A stretch of 64,000 bases of DNA, from positions 2,480,001-2,544,000 of the forward strand of contig NZ_CP039290.1 in NCBI RefSeq assembly GCF_004798705.1, written 5' to 3'. Below are positions 47,725-58,821 of this stretch, one piece after another; the stretch's first letter is position 1, and the number at the start of each line of letters is the position of its first letter. The position numbers were made by a program, and so were the translations under genes. This DNA is from Arthrobacter sp. PAMC25564. Its GTDB lineage: Bacteria; Actinomycetota; Actinomycetes; Actinomycetales; Micrococcaceae. Under the pieces are notes generated by a model. That model was not told the DNA's origin. It searched no databases and saw nothing but the letters and a program-made list of their open reading frames with translations.

Positions 47725-49442
47725 GCCCGGTCAACAGTGACGACGCCTCAGGTGTTCCTTCCAGCGGCACAGACCGGCCGCTGACGCGCAAGGAGATCCG
47801 GGCCCGGGAAAAGCTCCTGGCGACCCAGACTCATTTGATCCCGCCGCAGGCCTTCGAGACCGGCGAGGATACGCGGCCCGCGGAAACGCCGGAAGCCGCG
47901 GTCCGGCCCGCGGAAACGCCGGAAGCCGTCCGGCCGGCGGAAACGCCGGAAGCCGTCCGGCCGGAGGCGCCGGCGCCTCCCGCGCCGCTCCCGCCGGCGG
48001 ACGCCCCGGAGTTGCCGGTGCCAGCCCCGACCGTGCATGCAGAGCCCGTCCACGATGAGCCCGCGCCGGAAGCGCAGGTGCCTGACGAACCGGTGCCGGA
48101 CCACCCCCTATACGAAGAGCCCGTGCCGGAAGAGCAGGTGCACGAGTACGCCGGCGGCGTCGCTTTCCATGCAGGGGAGCCATACATGCCCGCGCCGCAG
48201 CACGGCTTCGAAGCCCAGCATGAAGCCGACGACCATGAAGGCTACGCGGCCCATCCCGAGGACGGGGCCCACCAGTTCTACGACGGCGGGGACGTGCATC
48301 ACGAAGACCCGGCCGGGTACGACGGGTCCGGCCCCGAACTGATGACAGGAGCCGCGAGTATCCGCACCGCCAAGGGCCCGTCCAAGAAGGTCCGCCGCCG
48401 CCGTCGTTTCCTGGCCCTGGTGCTGTCGCTGACGGTATTCGTGGTCGCGATCGCCGTCGGCGCGCAGTTCCTCAAACCGCTCCTCGGCGGCGACACCGTC
48501 GCCGACTACCCCGGTCCGGGCACCGGCCAGGTGACGATCACCGTTCCGGAAGGCGCCGGCCCCAAGTCGGTCGCCACAGAACTCCAGGACAAGAAAGTCA
48601 TCGCGAATGCCGAGTCCTTCCTCAAGGAGTTTGCCGCTTCCGGCGGTGCGCTGAGCCCGGGTGACTTCAGCATGCGCCAGGAGATGAAGAACTCCGACGC
48701 CGTGGCCGTGCTGCTGAACAAGGACAAGAGCAAGGTCATGTACTTCGCGCTTAGTGCCGGGAAGCGGATCAGCGAGTCCCTGCAGGCGATTTCCGAGGGA
48801 ACGGGTATCCCCGTGGCGGATCTGAAGGCCCTCAGCGATGCGCCGGCGCAGTTCGGCGTCCCGGCCAAGGCCAAGAACCTCGAGGGCTTCCTCTCGCCGG
48901 GCGAATTCCGGTTCCCGCTGGGCACCACCGCAAAGGACATCCTGCAGAAGCTGGTGACGGCCACGCTGGACGAACTCAAGGCACAGGGCGTCACGGATCC
49001 GGCCAAGCAGTACGATGTCGTCACCGTCGCCAGCATCGTCCAGGCCGAGGGCGGCCAGGCGGAATACGGCGACGTGGCGGGGGCGATCTACAACCGGCTC
49101 AAGCCGAACAACACCGAGACCAACGGGCTGATCCAGTCCGACGCCACCGTCACCTATGGACTCGGGATCAGGAGCTTCCACATCGACGAGGTCCAGAAGG
49201 CCGACAAGTCCAACCCGTACAACACCTACGCCAATCCGGGCCTGCCGGCGGGGCCGATCGGCTCGCCCGGCAAGACGGCCATCGACGCCGCCGCCAACCC
49301 CAAGGCCAACGACTACCTGTACTGGGTGACCATCAACCTCGACACCAAGGAAACGAAGTTTGCCAAGACGTTGGCGGAGCACAACGTCAACGTGGCAAAG
49401 TACAACGCCTGGTGCGACGCCAACCCGAACCGTTGCGTATGA
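47721..49442 (+). CDS. mltG: Endolytic transglycosylase MltG
   Basis: A 573-residue protein: a long disordered acidic/Pro-rich cytoplasmic N-terminus (about 1-215) containing RPAETPEAV repeats, a basic stretch KKVRRRRR, one transmembrane helix (about 228-248), and an extracellular YceG domain. SIVQAEGGQ near residue 437 holds the catalytic Glu, with IQSDATVTYGLG downstream. It cuts nascent glycan strands and releases peptidoglycan chains. The start is GTG, coupled to ruvX; the stop overlaps the aroE ATG. Confidence 0.94.
   Translation: MSPVNSDDASGVPSSGTDRPLTRKEIRAREKLLATQTHLIPPQAFETGEDTRPAETPEAAVRPAETPEAVRPAETPEAVRPEAPAPPAPLPPADAPELPVPAPTVHAEPVHDEPAPEAQVPDEPVPDHPLYEEPVPEEQVHEYAGGVAFHAGEPYMPAPQHGFEAQHEADDHEGYAAHPEDGAHQFYDGGDVHHEDPAGYDGSGPELMTGAASIRTAKGPSKKVRRRRRFLALVLSLTVFVVAIAVGAQFLKPLLGGDTVADYPGPGTGQVTITVPEGAGPKSVATELQDKKVIANAESFLKEFAASGGALSPGDFSMRQEMKNSDAVAVLLNKDKSKVMYFALSAGKRISESLQAISEGTGIPVADLKALSDAPAQFGVPAKAKNLEGFLSPGEFRFPLGTTAKDILQKLVTATLDELKAQGVTDPAKQYDVVTVASIVQAEGGQAEYGDVAGAIYNRLKPNNTETNGLIQSDATVTYGLGIRSFHIDEVQKADKSNPYNTYANPGLPAGPIGSPGKTAIDAAANPKANDYLYWVTINLDTKETKFAKTLAEHNVNVAKYNAWCDANPNRCV
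47874..47957 (+). repeat. In-frame tandem repeats in mltG
   Basis: Three near-identical units of 30, 27 and 27 bp encode RPAETPEAAV, RPAETPEAV and RPAETPEAV in the disordered cytoplasmic tail. The second and third units differ by a single base. Confidence 0.9.
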
Positions 49443-50392
49443 CCCTGCGGGCGGCGGTGCTTGGGCACCCCATCAGTCATTCGAAGTCCCCGGCACTCCA
49501 CCGGGCAGCGTACGCCTACCTCGGCGTGGAGCTTGCCTACTCGGCCATTGACGTCACCGAGGCACAGTTGCCGGACTTCATGGCCACGGTCCGCGACGAG
49601 GCGCGGGGCGGGGCGGGCTGGCGTGGATTGTCGGTGACCATGCCGCTGAAGTCTGCCATGGTGGCGGAGCTGGACGAGATCTGCGGCGTGGCACGAGTCC
49701 TCGGCGTGGTCAACACCGTCGCTTTCGAACCCGGTGCTTCCGGCTCCGGCCCGTCCGGAGGAAACGGCGACATGATCCGCCTCGTCGGTTACAACACCGA
49801 CGTCGCCGGCATCGTCAACGCCCTGCGGCACGCCGGCGCCGTCTCCGCGCCGAACGCGGTTGTGCTGGGCGGCGGCGGGACGGCAGCTGCCGCGATCGCT
49901 GCCCTGAAGGACCTGGGCGCCCCGGCCGTGGACCTGTTCGTGCGCGATGTCAGCCGCGCCGCCGAAGCGCGCGCCGCCGCGGCGGCCCTCGGAATTCCCC
50001 TCCAGGTGCTTTCGATCGCCGGCGCGGCCGCCACCATCGCCGCGGCCGACGTCGTCATCTCCACCCTGCCGCCCCGTGCCGCGGACCCGCTTGCCGCAGA
50101 ATTGCAGCAGGAACTGCTGCGGCGACGTTCGGGGGAGACCGCCCGCGATTCCGGCAGCGCACCCGCCCCCGAAAAACCGGGCGTGCTGCTGGACGTGGCC
50201 TACGATCCGTGGCCCAGCCGGATCGCCGCCGTCTGGCAGGACGCGGGCGGCAAAGTCGTCCCGGGCCTGGAGATGCTGATCTACCAGGCGGTGGAACAGG
50301 TCCGCCACTTCACCGGACTGGGCCCCGCAGTCCCGGCCGAAGTCATAGATGTGATGTGTGACGCAGTCGGGGCCCCTCGACGAGTGTTCTAA
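49439..50392 (+). CDS. aroE: Shikimate dehydrogenase
   Basis: A 317-residue NADP-dependent enzyme that reduces 3-dehydroshikimate. The substrate-binding half has [13 protein letters not shown] and [10 protein letters not shown], with the catalytic Lys; the catalytic Asp is in GYNTDVAG; the Rossmann motif is [10 protein letters not shown]. It is somewhat longer than usual because of Gly/Ser and Arg/Ser-rich insertions near residues 100 and 225. The ATG overlaps the mltG stop (ATGA). Confidence 0.93.
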   Translation: MTLRAAVLGHPISHSKSPALHRAAYAYLGVELAYSAIDVTEAQLPDFMATVRDEARGGAGWRGLSVTMPLKSAMVAELDEICGVARVLGVVNTVAFEPGASGSGPSGGNGDMIRLVGYNTDVAGIVNALRHAGAVSAPNAVVLGGGGTAAAAIAALKDLGAPAVDLFVRDVSRAAEARAAAAALGIPLQVLSIAGAAATIAAADVVISTLPPRAADPLAAELQQELLRRRSGETARDSGSAPAPEKPGVLLDVAYDPWPSRIAAVWQDAGGKVVPGLEMLIYQAVEQVRHFTGLGPAVPAEVIDVMCDAVGAPRRVF

Positions 50393-50418
50393 GTGCCGGA
50401 CATGGCAGGATGGATTTT

Positions 50419-51617
50419 ATGTTGCGTTGGTTGACTGCCGGAGAATCCCATGGTCCGGCCCTGGTCGGAATAATTGAAGGCGTGCCCGCCGGTGTCGAGC
50501 TCACCAGTGCCCGGATCGGTGGTGCGCTGGCGCGCCGGCGCCTCGGTTACGGCCGCGGTGCGCGGATGAAATTTGAACAGGATGCGGTCACGATCCTCGG
50601 CGGCGTCCGCCACGGGCTGACCCAGGGCGGCCCCGTCGCCATCCAGATCGGCAACACCGAATGGCCCAAGTGGGAGCAGATCATGGCTGCCGATCCCGTG
50701 GACCCCGCAATCCTGGCCGACCAGGCACGGAACGCCCCGCTGACGCGGCCCCGGCCCGGCCACGCCGACTTCACCGGCATGCAGAAGTACGGCTTCGACG
50801 AGGCCCGTCCCGTGCTGGAGCGCGCCAGCGCCCGCGAGACCGCCACGCGCGTGGCCCTCGGCACCGTCGCGGCCTCTTTCCTGAAGCAGCTCGGCATCGA
50901 GCTCGTCTCGCACACCGTCTCGATTGCCAGCGTCGCTGTTCCGGAAGGCCGGCCGCTGCCGGTCCCGCACGACGTCCTGGCCCTCGACGCCGATCCGCTG
51001 CGCTGTTTCGACCGCGAAACCTCCGACGCCATGGTGGCCGAGGTCGACATTGCGCACAAGGAAGGCGAGACCCTCGGCGGCGTGGTCGAAGTCCTCGCCT
51101 ACGGACTGCCGCCGGGACTCGGCAGCTACGTCCACTGGGACCGGCGCCTCGACTCACGCCTGGCCGCGGCACTGATGGGCATCCAGGCGATCAAGGGTGT
51201 GGAGGTCGGTGACGGCTTCCTGACCGCCGCCCGCCGCGGTTCGGCCGCCCATGACGAGATCGTCAAGGATGAAAACGGCAGGATCATCCGCACGTCCAAC
51301 CGCGCCGGCGGCATCGAGGGCGGCATGAGCATCGGCGACGTGCTGCGCGTACGCGCGGCCATGAAGCCGATCGCCACGGTGCCCCGCGCGCTGAAAACCA
51401 TCGACGTCAGTACGGGCGAGGCCGCCAAGGCCCACCACCAGCGCTCGGACGTCTGTGCGGTCCCCGCCGCGGGAGTCGTGGCCGAAGCCATGGTGGCCCT
51501 GGTCCTCGCGGAAGCAATCACGGAAAAGTTCGGCGGCGATTCCGTGCAGGAAACCGCCCGCAACATCAAGGGTTACCTGGACAATATTCCGGCGTCCCTG
51601 GACTCGATCGGCCAGTA

Positions 51618-51618
<1 letters not shown>
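50419..51618 (+). CDS. aroC: Chorismate synthase
   Basis: A 399-residue FMN-dependent enzyme that forms chorismate from EPSP. The family signatures [42 protein letters not shown] and [13 protein letters not shown] are all present. [12 protein letters not shown] at 50419 is the usual family N-terminus, with AGGA 8 nt before it. An ATG at 50410 would add three residues but has no ribosome binding site. Confidence 0.97.
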
Positions 51619-53340
<1,722 letters not shown>

Positions 53341-53341
<1 letters not shown>

Positions 53342-53859
53342 TGGGCACTATCCCGGGCGGGACCAGCGATTGGCCTGATGCCGGGTTCCCCGGGATCAGG
53401 ATCAACCCGGACAGCCTGATGCCGCAGATCGTTAACGAGGAGGTCTGCGCCGCCGCGCTGGAAGCATCAACGGATCCCGCAGACCTGATCTTTGTCCGCC
53501 TCGTCGAGGGCCACGCGGCGGAGGCCGCGGAGCTGCTCGCCGAGGCCCGATACAACAATCCCGATTCGCTCCGGCTGCGCATCTACGAGGCGGACGTGCT
53601 GCGGGTTTCCAACCGGTACGACCGTGCCGTGGAGCTGTTCCGGCAGCTGCTGGCCGAGACCCAGGGCACCCCGGATGAGGCATCGATCCGCCAGCAGCTC
53701 GGCCGCTCCTACTTTGCCGGCGGCAACATCGCCGCCGCCGTCGAGTCCTTCGCCAAGGCGCTTGATCTCCGGGTCGCGGACTCCGCGGACGCGGCGCTGG
53801 TCTATGCCTCCGCGGTGGCCTTGCAGCGGGCCAGGGAAGTCCTGGACCTGGCGTCCTAG
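53341..53859 (+). CDS. Tetratricopeptide-repeat protein
   Basis: A 172-residue protein whose C-terminal two thirds forms TPR-like helices (LRLRIYEADVLRVSNRYDRAVELFRQLL, RQQLGRSYFAGGNIAAAVESFAKAL). TPR proteins bind other proteins; the partner is unknown. It is coupled to aroB by a one-base overlap (TGATG) and takes the place where many actinobacteria have aroQ/aroD (3-dehydroquinate dehydratase). Confidence 0.78.
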
Positions 53860-53883
53860 GGCGCGTCCGTGGCCTCTGCGGAC

Positions 53884-53905
53884 CCCCGGCGGACCGCCGC
53901 CGGGG
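53884..53905 (+). terminator. Hairpin after the aro operon
   Basis: CCCCGGCGG (53884-53892) pairs perfectly with CCGCCGGGG (53897-53905) around a 4-nt loop, 24 nt after the TPR gene stop. There is no T-tract. Confidence 0.45.
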
Positions 53906-53947
53906 CTCCCGCCGGGCGCCCGTAAAGCATCCACTTGGCGGAACCGG

Positions 53948-53953
53948 TAGAAT
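53948..53953 (+). promoter_or_regulatory. Candidate -10 of the efp-nusB promoter
   Basis: TAGAAT is a good -10 element about 105 nt before efp. The interval is AT-richer than its surroundings and holds no other gene. No convincing -35 is visible. Confidence 0.4.
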
Positions 53954-54059
53954 GGATCTTGGATTTTTGATAAATACGCGCTGGCGGGCCGCATGGCAGG
54001 CCTGCCTGACATAGCCGGCTGGAAGCTAGAACCAGTCAATAGAGAAACCAGAGGATACA

Positions 54060-54623
54060 GTGGCAACCACTAACGACATCAAGAACGGAACCGTCCTTAA
54101 GCTTGAGGGCCAGCTCTGGAACATCATCGAGTTCCAGCATGTCAAGCCCGGCAAGGGTGGCGCGTTCGTGCGCACCAAGATGCGCAACGTGATGTCCGGC
54201 AAGGTCGTCGACAAGACCTTCAACGCCGGACTCAAGATCGAGACCGCCACGGTTGACCGGCGCGACTACCAGTACCTGTACCAGGACGGTGCCGACTTCG
54301 TGTTCATGGACACCCAGGACTTCGACCAGCTCACCGTCCCCGGCCCCACCGTCGGTGACGCCACCAACTTCATGCTCGAGAACCAGATGGTCAACATCGC
54401 CATCCACGAGGGCAACCCGCTCTACATCGAACTTCCCCCGAGCGTTGTGCTCGAGATCACCTACACGGAGCCGGGCCTGCAGGGCGACCGCTCCTCGGCA
54501 GGTACCAAGCCCGCCACGCTCGAGACCGGTTACGAGATCCAGGTGCCCTTGTTCGTCGAGAACAACACCAAGGTCAAGGTCGACACCCGCGACGGCAGCT
54601 ACCTTGGCAGGGTCAACGACTAG
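54060..54623 (+). CDS. efp: Elongation factor P
   Basis: A 187-residue, three-barrel translation factor that relieves stalling at polyproline. The N-terminal KOW domain ends with the tip loop [16 protein letters not shown], whose Lys is the position modified in other bacteria; domain III contains [23 protein letters not shown]. The GTG start follows AGAGGA. No EF-P modification gene is nearby. Confidence 0.96.
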   Translation: MATTNDIKNGTVLKLEGQLWNIIEFQHVKPGKGGAFVRTKMRNVMSGKVVDKTFNAGLKIETATVDRRDYQYLYQDGADFVFMDTQDFDQLTVPGPTVGDATNFMLENQMVNIAIHEGNPLYIELPPSVVLEITYTEPGLQGDRSSAGTKPATLETGYEIQVPLFVENNTKVKVDTRDGSYLGRVND

Positions 54624-55033
54624 TGAGTGCACGCGGTAAGGCCCGTAACCGGGCCCTGGATGTTCTCTTCGAGGCGGAGCAGCGCTCCGTTTCGCCGTTC
54701 GACGTGCTGCGGTCCCGCCGCGAGCAGACCGACCAGATCGTCAACCCGTACACCCTCGAAATCGTCGAGGGGGTTGTGTCCCACCACGCGGCCATCGACG
54801 AGTTCCTCGAAACCTACTCGCAGGGCTGGACCCTCGAGCGGATGCCGTCGGTGGACCGGGCCATCCTCCGGATCGGCACCTGGGAACTGCTCTACAACGA
54901 CGACGTCCCGGACGGTGTCGCTGTCAGCGAGGCCGTGGCCCTGGCTAAGACGCTCTCCACGGACGAATCGCCGTCGTTCATCAACGGCCTGCTCGGCCGC
55001 TTGCAGCAGCTGAAACCTTCGCTGCTCGCTTAA
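54623..55033 (+). CDS. nusB: Transcription antitermination factor NusB
   Basis: A small all-helical protein of 136 residues (GKARNRALDVLFEAEQ, RAILRIGTWELLYNDDVPDGVAVSEAV-type core, SFINGLLGRL) that binds boxA RNA with NusE for rRNA antitermination. The GTG start shares one base with the efp stop (TAGTG), so the two are co-translated. A strong terminator follows. Confidence 0.95.
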   Translation: MSARGKARNRALDVLFEAEQRSVSPFDVLRSRREQTDQIVNPYTLEIVEGVVSHHAAIDEFLETYSQGWTLERMPSVDRAILRIGTWELLYNDDVPDGVAVSEAVALAKTLSTDESPSFINGLLGRLQQLKPSLLA

Positions 55034-55050
55034 GCTCCGCGCAACTTATG

Positions 55051-55086
55051 AAGAGCCCCGTGCAGGTCAGCCGGCACGGGGCTCTT
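55051..55086 (+). terminator. Rho-independent terminator after nusB
   Basis: A 13-bp perfect stem (55051-55063 with 55074-55086) with a 10-nt loop, 17 nt after the stop codon. It closes the efp-nusB unit. Confidence 0.8.
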
Positions 55087-55125
55087 CCCGTGTCCGGGCG
55101 GTTGCGGCGGCAAAGTGAATCATGC

Positions 55126-55185
55126 CGCTGTGGCCTTGAACGCTGTGGCCCTGACCGCTGTGACCTTGGACGCATTGACCTTTCC
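55126..55185 (+). repeat. Four 15-bp tandem repeats upstream of pyrR
   Basis: Consecutive units CGCTGTGGCCTTGAA, CGCTGTGGCCCTGAC, CGCTGTGACCTTGGA and CGCATTGACCTTTCC fill the interval between the nusB terminator and the pyr leader. The period of 15 would encode a five-residue repeat on either strand, but neither strand has a convincing gene. Confidence 0.75.
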
Positions 55186-55219
55186 GGCATTCCCGCAGCG
55201 GAGTCCGGGAAGTCCCGTG

Positions 55220-55228
55220 TGGTAATTT
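55220..55228 (+). promoter_or_regulatory. Candidate extended -10 promoter of the pyr operon
   Basis: TGG followed by TAATTT forms an extended -10 element, giving a transcript start near 55235 and a leader of about 55 nt that contains the PyrR-binding hairpin. TTGAAA at 55227-55232 with TTAATT is an alternative that would truncate the hairpin. Confidence 0.3.
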
Positions 55229-55258
55229 GAAAGAGCAAATAGTCCTTTTTTAATTCCG

Positions 55259-55283
55259 TCCCGTGAGGCGGGGAAAGGGGAGA
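55259..55283 (+). promoter_or_regulatory. PyrR-binding hairpin over the pyrR ribosome binding site
   Basis: TCCCGTGAGGC at 55259-55269 fits the core of the PyrR-binding consensus ARUCCNGNGAGGYU, and the flanking CCC/GGG bases close a hairpin with the GUGAGG loop. The ribosome binding site AAAGGGGAG begins at 55274, immediately after the stem. In mycobacteria PyrR represses translation in this way. UMP- or UTP-bound PyrR would therefore hide the start of the operon. Confidence 0.6.
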
Positions 55284-55289
55284 CGAGCT

Positions 55290-55889
55290 TTGACTTCTGT
55301 TCCAGAATCACCGGTTCCGGCCAAGGTTGTCCTCACCAGGGTTGTACTCAACCAGGCCGACATCGACCGCGCACTTACTCGTATCGCCCACGAAATTCTC
55401 GAGGCCAACAAGGGCTCCCAGGACCTCGTCCTGCTCGGCATCCCACGCCGCGGCTATCCCCTCGCAGTCCGCCTCGCCGCCAAGATAGCCGCCGCCGATC
55501 CCACCGTGGATGCCGCGGCGATCGTGGGCCAGCTGGATGTGACCATGTTCCGTGACGACCTTTCGCACCAGGCCATGCGCCCGCCGTACCCCACCCAGCT
55601 GCCGCGCACCGGGATCGACAACAAGGTTGTTGTCCTGATCGACGACGTCCTCTACTCGGGCCGCACCATCCGGGCCGCCCTGGACGCGATCGTCGACCTC
55701 GGCCGGCCCAGGATCGTCCGCCTCGCCGTGATGATCGACCGGGGCCACCGGGAACTGCCCATCCGGGCCGACCACGTCGGCAAGAACCTCCCCACCTCAT
55801 CATCCGAGAAGGTCCGCGTCCGGCTTGAGGAAACAGACTCCGTCGACGGCGCCCCCGTCAACGAAGTGGTCATCGAGGCGGTCGCGTGA
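55290..55889 (+). CDS. pyrR: Bifunctional pyr operon regulator/uracil phosphoribosyltransferase PyrR
   Basis: A 199-residue PRTase-fold RNA-binding regulator. The PRPP motif [19 protein letters not shown], the [13 protein letters not shown] segment [18 protein letters not shown] and the [21 protein letters not shown] block are typical. It binds the leader RNA when uridine nucleotides are plentiful. TTG at 55290 is chosen because AAAGGGGAG lies 7 nt upstream; a GTG at 55263 falls inside the PyrR hairpin and lacks a ribosome binding site. It overlaps pyrB by 4 nt. Confidence 0.93.
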   Translation: MTSVPESPVPAKVVLTRVVLNQADIDRALTRIAHEILEANKGSQDLVLLGIPRRGYPLAVRLAAKIAAADPTVDAAAIVGQLDVTMFRDDLSHQAMRPPYPTQLPRTGIDNKVVVLIDDVLYSGRTIRAALDAIVDLGRPRIVRLAVMIDRGHRELPIRADHVGKNLPTSSSEKVRVRLEETDSVDGAPVNEVVIEAVA

Positions 55890-56929
55890 AGCACCTGCTC
55901 TCCACCGAGGACCTGAGCCTGTCCAACGCCATCCGAATCCTCGACACCGCCGAGGAAATGGCGGCCGTGGGGGAGCGGGAGGTCAAGAAGCTGCCCGCCC
56001 TGCGCGGCCGCACCGTCGTCAACCTGTTCTTCGAGGACTCCACCCGGACCCGGATATCCTTTGAGGCCGCGGCCAAACGGCTCTCCGCCGACGTCATCAA
56101 CTTCGCCGCGAAGGGATCCTCCGTCTCCAAAGGGGAGTCCCTCAAGGACACGGCCCAGACGCTGGCCGCGATGGGGGCCGACGCCGTCGTCATCCGGCAC
56201 TGGGCCTCCGGCGCCCCGCACCGGCTGGCAGCCACCGACTGGATCGACGCCGCCGTCATCAACGCCGGCGACGGCACCCACGAACACCCCACCCAGGCCC
56301 TGCTCGATGCCTTCACCATGCGCCGGCACTGGTCCAGACTGGCCGGCACCCCCTCCGCCGGGGCGGCCCTGAAAGGCATGCGCGTCGCCATCGCCGGGGA
56401 CGTGCTGCACTCCCGGGTGGCCCGCTCCAACGTCTGGCTGCTGCGCACCCTGGGTGCCGAGGTCACCCTGGTGGCGCCGCCCACGCTGCTGCCCGTCGGC
56501 GTCGAAAAGTGGCCCTGCAGCGTCAGCTACGACCTCGACGAAACGCTCGCGAAGGGCATGGACGCCATCATGATGCTCCGCGTGCAGGGCGAGCGGATGA
56601 ACGCGTCCTTCTTCCCGACGACCCGTGAGTACTCCCGGCGCTGGGGCTTCGATGACAACCGGCTCCGCGCCCTCGACAGCCTGGGCCTGAAGGACACCAT
56701 CATCATGCATCCGGGCCCGATGAACCGGGGCCTGGAAATTTCCTCGGCCGCCGCGGACTCGCCCCGTTCCACCGTGCTGGCACAGGTGCGTAACGGCGTG
56801 TCCATCCGGATGGCGGCCCTGTACCTCCTGCTCTCGGGGGATACCCGCGAACCAGCCGCCACAACGAAGTCCGCCACCCCATACTCCGCCACCCCATACT
56901 CCGCCACCCCGAACAAGGAGAGCCACTGA
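55886..56929 (+). CDS. pyrB: Aspartate carbamoyltransferase catalytic subunit
   Basis: A 347-residue enzyme that makes carbamoyl aspartate. The carbamoyl phosphate site is [13 protein letters not shown] near 50, with [13 protein letters not shown] and MLRVQGERM further on. No regulatory PyrI is present. Its C-terminus is extended by [14 protein letters not shown], encoded by 15-bp repeats, and is not part of the fold. The GTG start overlaps the pyrR stop, and its own stop overlaps the pyrC ATG. Confidence 0.96.
   Translation: MKHLLSTEDLSLSNAIRILDTAEEMAAVGEREVKKLPALRGRTVVNLFFEDSTRTRISFEAAAKRLSADVINFAAKGSSVSKGESLKDTAQTLAAMGADAVVIRHWASGAPHRLAATDWIDAAVINAGDGTHEHPTQALLDAFTMRRHWSRLAGTPSAGAALKGMRVAIAGDVLHSRVARSNVWLLRTLGAEVTLVAPPTLLPVGVEKWPCSVSYDLDETLAKGMDAIMMLRVQGERMNASFFPTTREYSRRWGFDDNRLRALDSLGLKDTIIMHPGPMNRGLEISSAAADSPRSTVLAQVRNGVSIRMAALYLLLSGDTREPAATTKSATPYSATPYSATPNKESH
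56870..56914 (+). repeat. 15-bp tandem repeats at the end of pyrB
   Basis: TCCGCCACCCCATAC occurs twice exactly and a third time with two changes. It adds SATPY repeats to the C-terminus just before the pyrC start. Confidence 0.9.
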
Positions 56930-58299
56930 TGGCCGAACAGCAACAGGACGCAGGCAACAGCGGCGGCTACCTCATCCGGGGCGCCGCGATCCTCGGCGGA
57001 GCCGCCGAAGACCTGCTGATCCGCGACGGCATCATCGCCGGACGCGGGAAGGACCTGGCCGCCGACGGCGCCACCGTCATCGAAGCCGCGGGCCTCGTGG
57101 CGCTGCCCGGCATGGTGGACATCCACACACACCTGCGCGAACCCGGCCGCGAGGACGCGGAAACCGTGGAGACCGGGACCCGCGCCGCCGCCCTGGGCGG
57201 CTACACCGCCGTGCACGCGATGGCCAACAGCACCCCCGTCGCCGACACGGCCGGCGTCGTCGAACAGGTCCTCACCCTCGGCCGCACCGCCGGCTGGGTG
57301 GACGTCCGCCCGGTCGGCGCGGTCACCGTGGGCCTGGCGGGGGAGCAGCTCGCCGAGCTCGGTGCGATGGCCGATTCACGCGCCCGGGTCCGGGTCTTTT
57401 CCGACGACGGCGTCTGCGTGCATGATCCGGTCCTGATGCGCCGCGCGCTGGAATACGTCAAGGCGTTCGACGGCGTTGTGGCCCAGCACGCGCAGGAACC
57501 CCGCCTCACCGCAGGTGCCCAGATGAACGAGGGCGAAGTTTCCGCCGTCCTCGGCCTCACCGGCTGGCCCGCCGTCGCCGAGGAAAGCATCATCGCCCGC
57601 GACGTGCTGCTGGCCCAGCACGTCGGCTCCCGGCTGCACGTCTGCCACGTCTCCACCGCCGGTTCGGTGGAGATTGTCCGCTGGGCCAAGTCCCGCGGCG
57701 TCAACGTCACGGCGGAGGTCACGCCCCACCACCTCTGGCTCACGGATGAACTGGCCCGCAGCTACGACCCGGTCTACAAGGTCAACCCGCCGCTGCGCAC
57801 CGATGCGGACGTCCAGGCCCTGCGCGCCGGCCTGGCCGACGGCACGATCGACGTCGTCGGCACGGACCACGCCCCGCACCCGAGCGAACACAAGGAATGC
57901 GAGTGGGCGCAGGCTGCCATGGGCATGACCGGGCTGGAAACCGCGCTGTCCGTGGTCCAGCACACCATGATCGAGACCGGGCTGATGAGCTGGGCCGACT
58001 TCGCCCGCGTCACGTCCAGCGCACCCGCCGCGATCGGCCGGCTCGAAGACCAGGGCCGTCCCCTCGAAGCGGGCGAACCGGCCAACGTCATACTGGTGGA
58101 CCCGGCTGCGCGCTGGACCGTGGACCCTTCTAAGATGGCCACCATGGGCCGTAACTCTCCGTTTGCCGGCCGGGAACTTCCCGGCAAGGTGGTGGCGACG
58201 TTCTTCAAGGGCCATCCCACCGTCCTGGACGGCAAACTCAACACCCCCTACCGTTACCCGGCAGATGCCACCGGGACCGCAACGGCGGGGCGGAACTGA
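56929..58299 (+). CDS. pyrC: Dihydroorotase
   Basis: A zinc amidohydrolase of 456 residues that cyclises carbamoyl aspartate. VDIHTHLREPGRED holds the first His-x-His metal pair and a substrate Arg; VCHVSTAGSVE and EVTPHHLWLTDE give further His ligands; DVVGTDHAPHP has the catalytic Asp. This is the class I (longer) dihydroorotase of Gram-positive bacteria. One-base overlaps couple it to pyrB and to the next gene. Confidence 0.96.
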   Translation: MAEQQQDAGNSGGYLIRGAAILGGAAEDLLIRDGIIAGRGKDLAADGATVIEAAGLVALPGMVDIHTHLREPGREDAETVETGTRAAALGGYTAVHAMANSTPVADTAGVVEQVLTLGRTAGWVDVRPVGAVTVGLAGEQLAELGAMADSRARVRVFSDDGVCVHDPVLMRRALEYVKAFDGVVAQHAQEPRLTAGAQMNEGEVSAVLGLTGWPAVAEESIIARDVLLAQHVGSRLHVCHVSTAGSVEIVRWAKSRGVNVTAEVTPHHLWLTDELARSYDPVYKVNPPLRTDADVQALRAGLADGTIDVVGTDHAPHPSEHKECEWAQAAMGMTGLETALSVVQHTMIETGLMSWADFARVTSSAPAAIGRLEDQGRPLEAGEPANVILVDPAARWTVDPSKMATMGRNSPFAGRELPGKVVATFFKGHPTVLDGKLNTPYRYPADATGTATAGRN

Positions 58300-58817
58300 T
58301 GGACAGGCTCCTCCCGGGACTGGCCATGCTGGCCTTCGCCGCCGTCGTCTTCGTACTGCTGGGCATCGGCTGGCGGAACCGCCTGCGCCGCCAGTCCGAC
58401 GTCGACCCCCTTCCCCCGGTCCCCGCGGAACTGGGCGCAGCCCTGGCCGCAGCCGAGGGACAGTACGTCGCCTCGACCACGGCGGGCGACTGGCTGGACC
58501 GCATCGCGGTCCACAACCTGGGGCTCCGCACCAACGCCGAGCTCAGTGTCCACCCCGAAGGCGTGCTTTTCGAACGCCACGGCGCCGGCCCCGTGTTCAT
58601 CCCGGCCGGACGGCTGTCCGGGGTGCGGCAGGAGAGCGGCATGGCCGGAAAGTTCGTGGAGAAAGACGGGCTGCTGGTGCTCAGCTGGCGGCTCGGCGCC
58701 CGCGAACTGGACTCCGGGTTCCGCACCCGACGTGCCGAAGACAAGACAACCCTCCTGGCGGCTTTGCAGGAATTGATCTCCGCAGCCCCCCAGGCAGATA
58801 CCGATAGTGGAAAGTAA
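58299..58817 (+). CDS. PH-like domain membrane protein
   Basis: A 172-residue protein with an N-terminal transmembrane helix ([21 protein letters not shown]) and a cytosolic beta-rich domain ([32 protein letters not shown] strands) that resembles the actinobacterial PH-like family encoded between pyrC and carA. Its function in or beside pyrimidine synthesis is unknown. It overlaps the pyrC stop by one base. Confidence 0.75.
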   Translation: MDRLLPGLAMLAFAAVVFVLLGIGWRNRLRRQSDVDPLPPVPAELGAALAAAEGQYVASTTAGDWLDRIAVHNLGLRTNAELSVHPEGVLFERHGAGPVFIPAGRLSGVRQESGMAGKFVEKDGLLVLSWRLGARELDSGFRTRRAEDKTTLLAALQELISAAPQADTDSGK

Positions 58818-58821
58818 CAAC

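Noticed and set aside
55048..55311. Small open frames on both strands over the 15-bp repeats (about 60 codons each), giving pentapeptide-like repeats
   Set aside because: They have no ribosome binding site and overlap the nusB terminator or the pyr leader. The periodicity alone explains the repeated residues.
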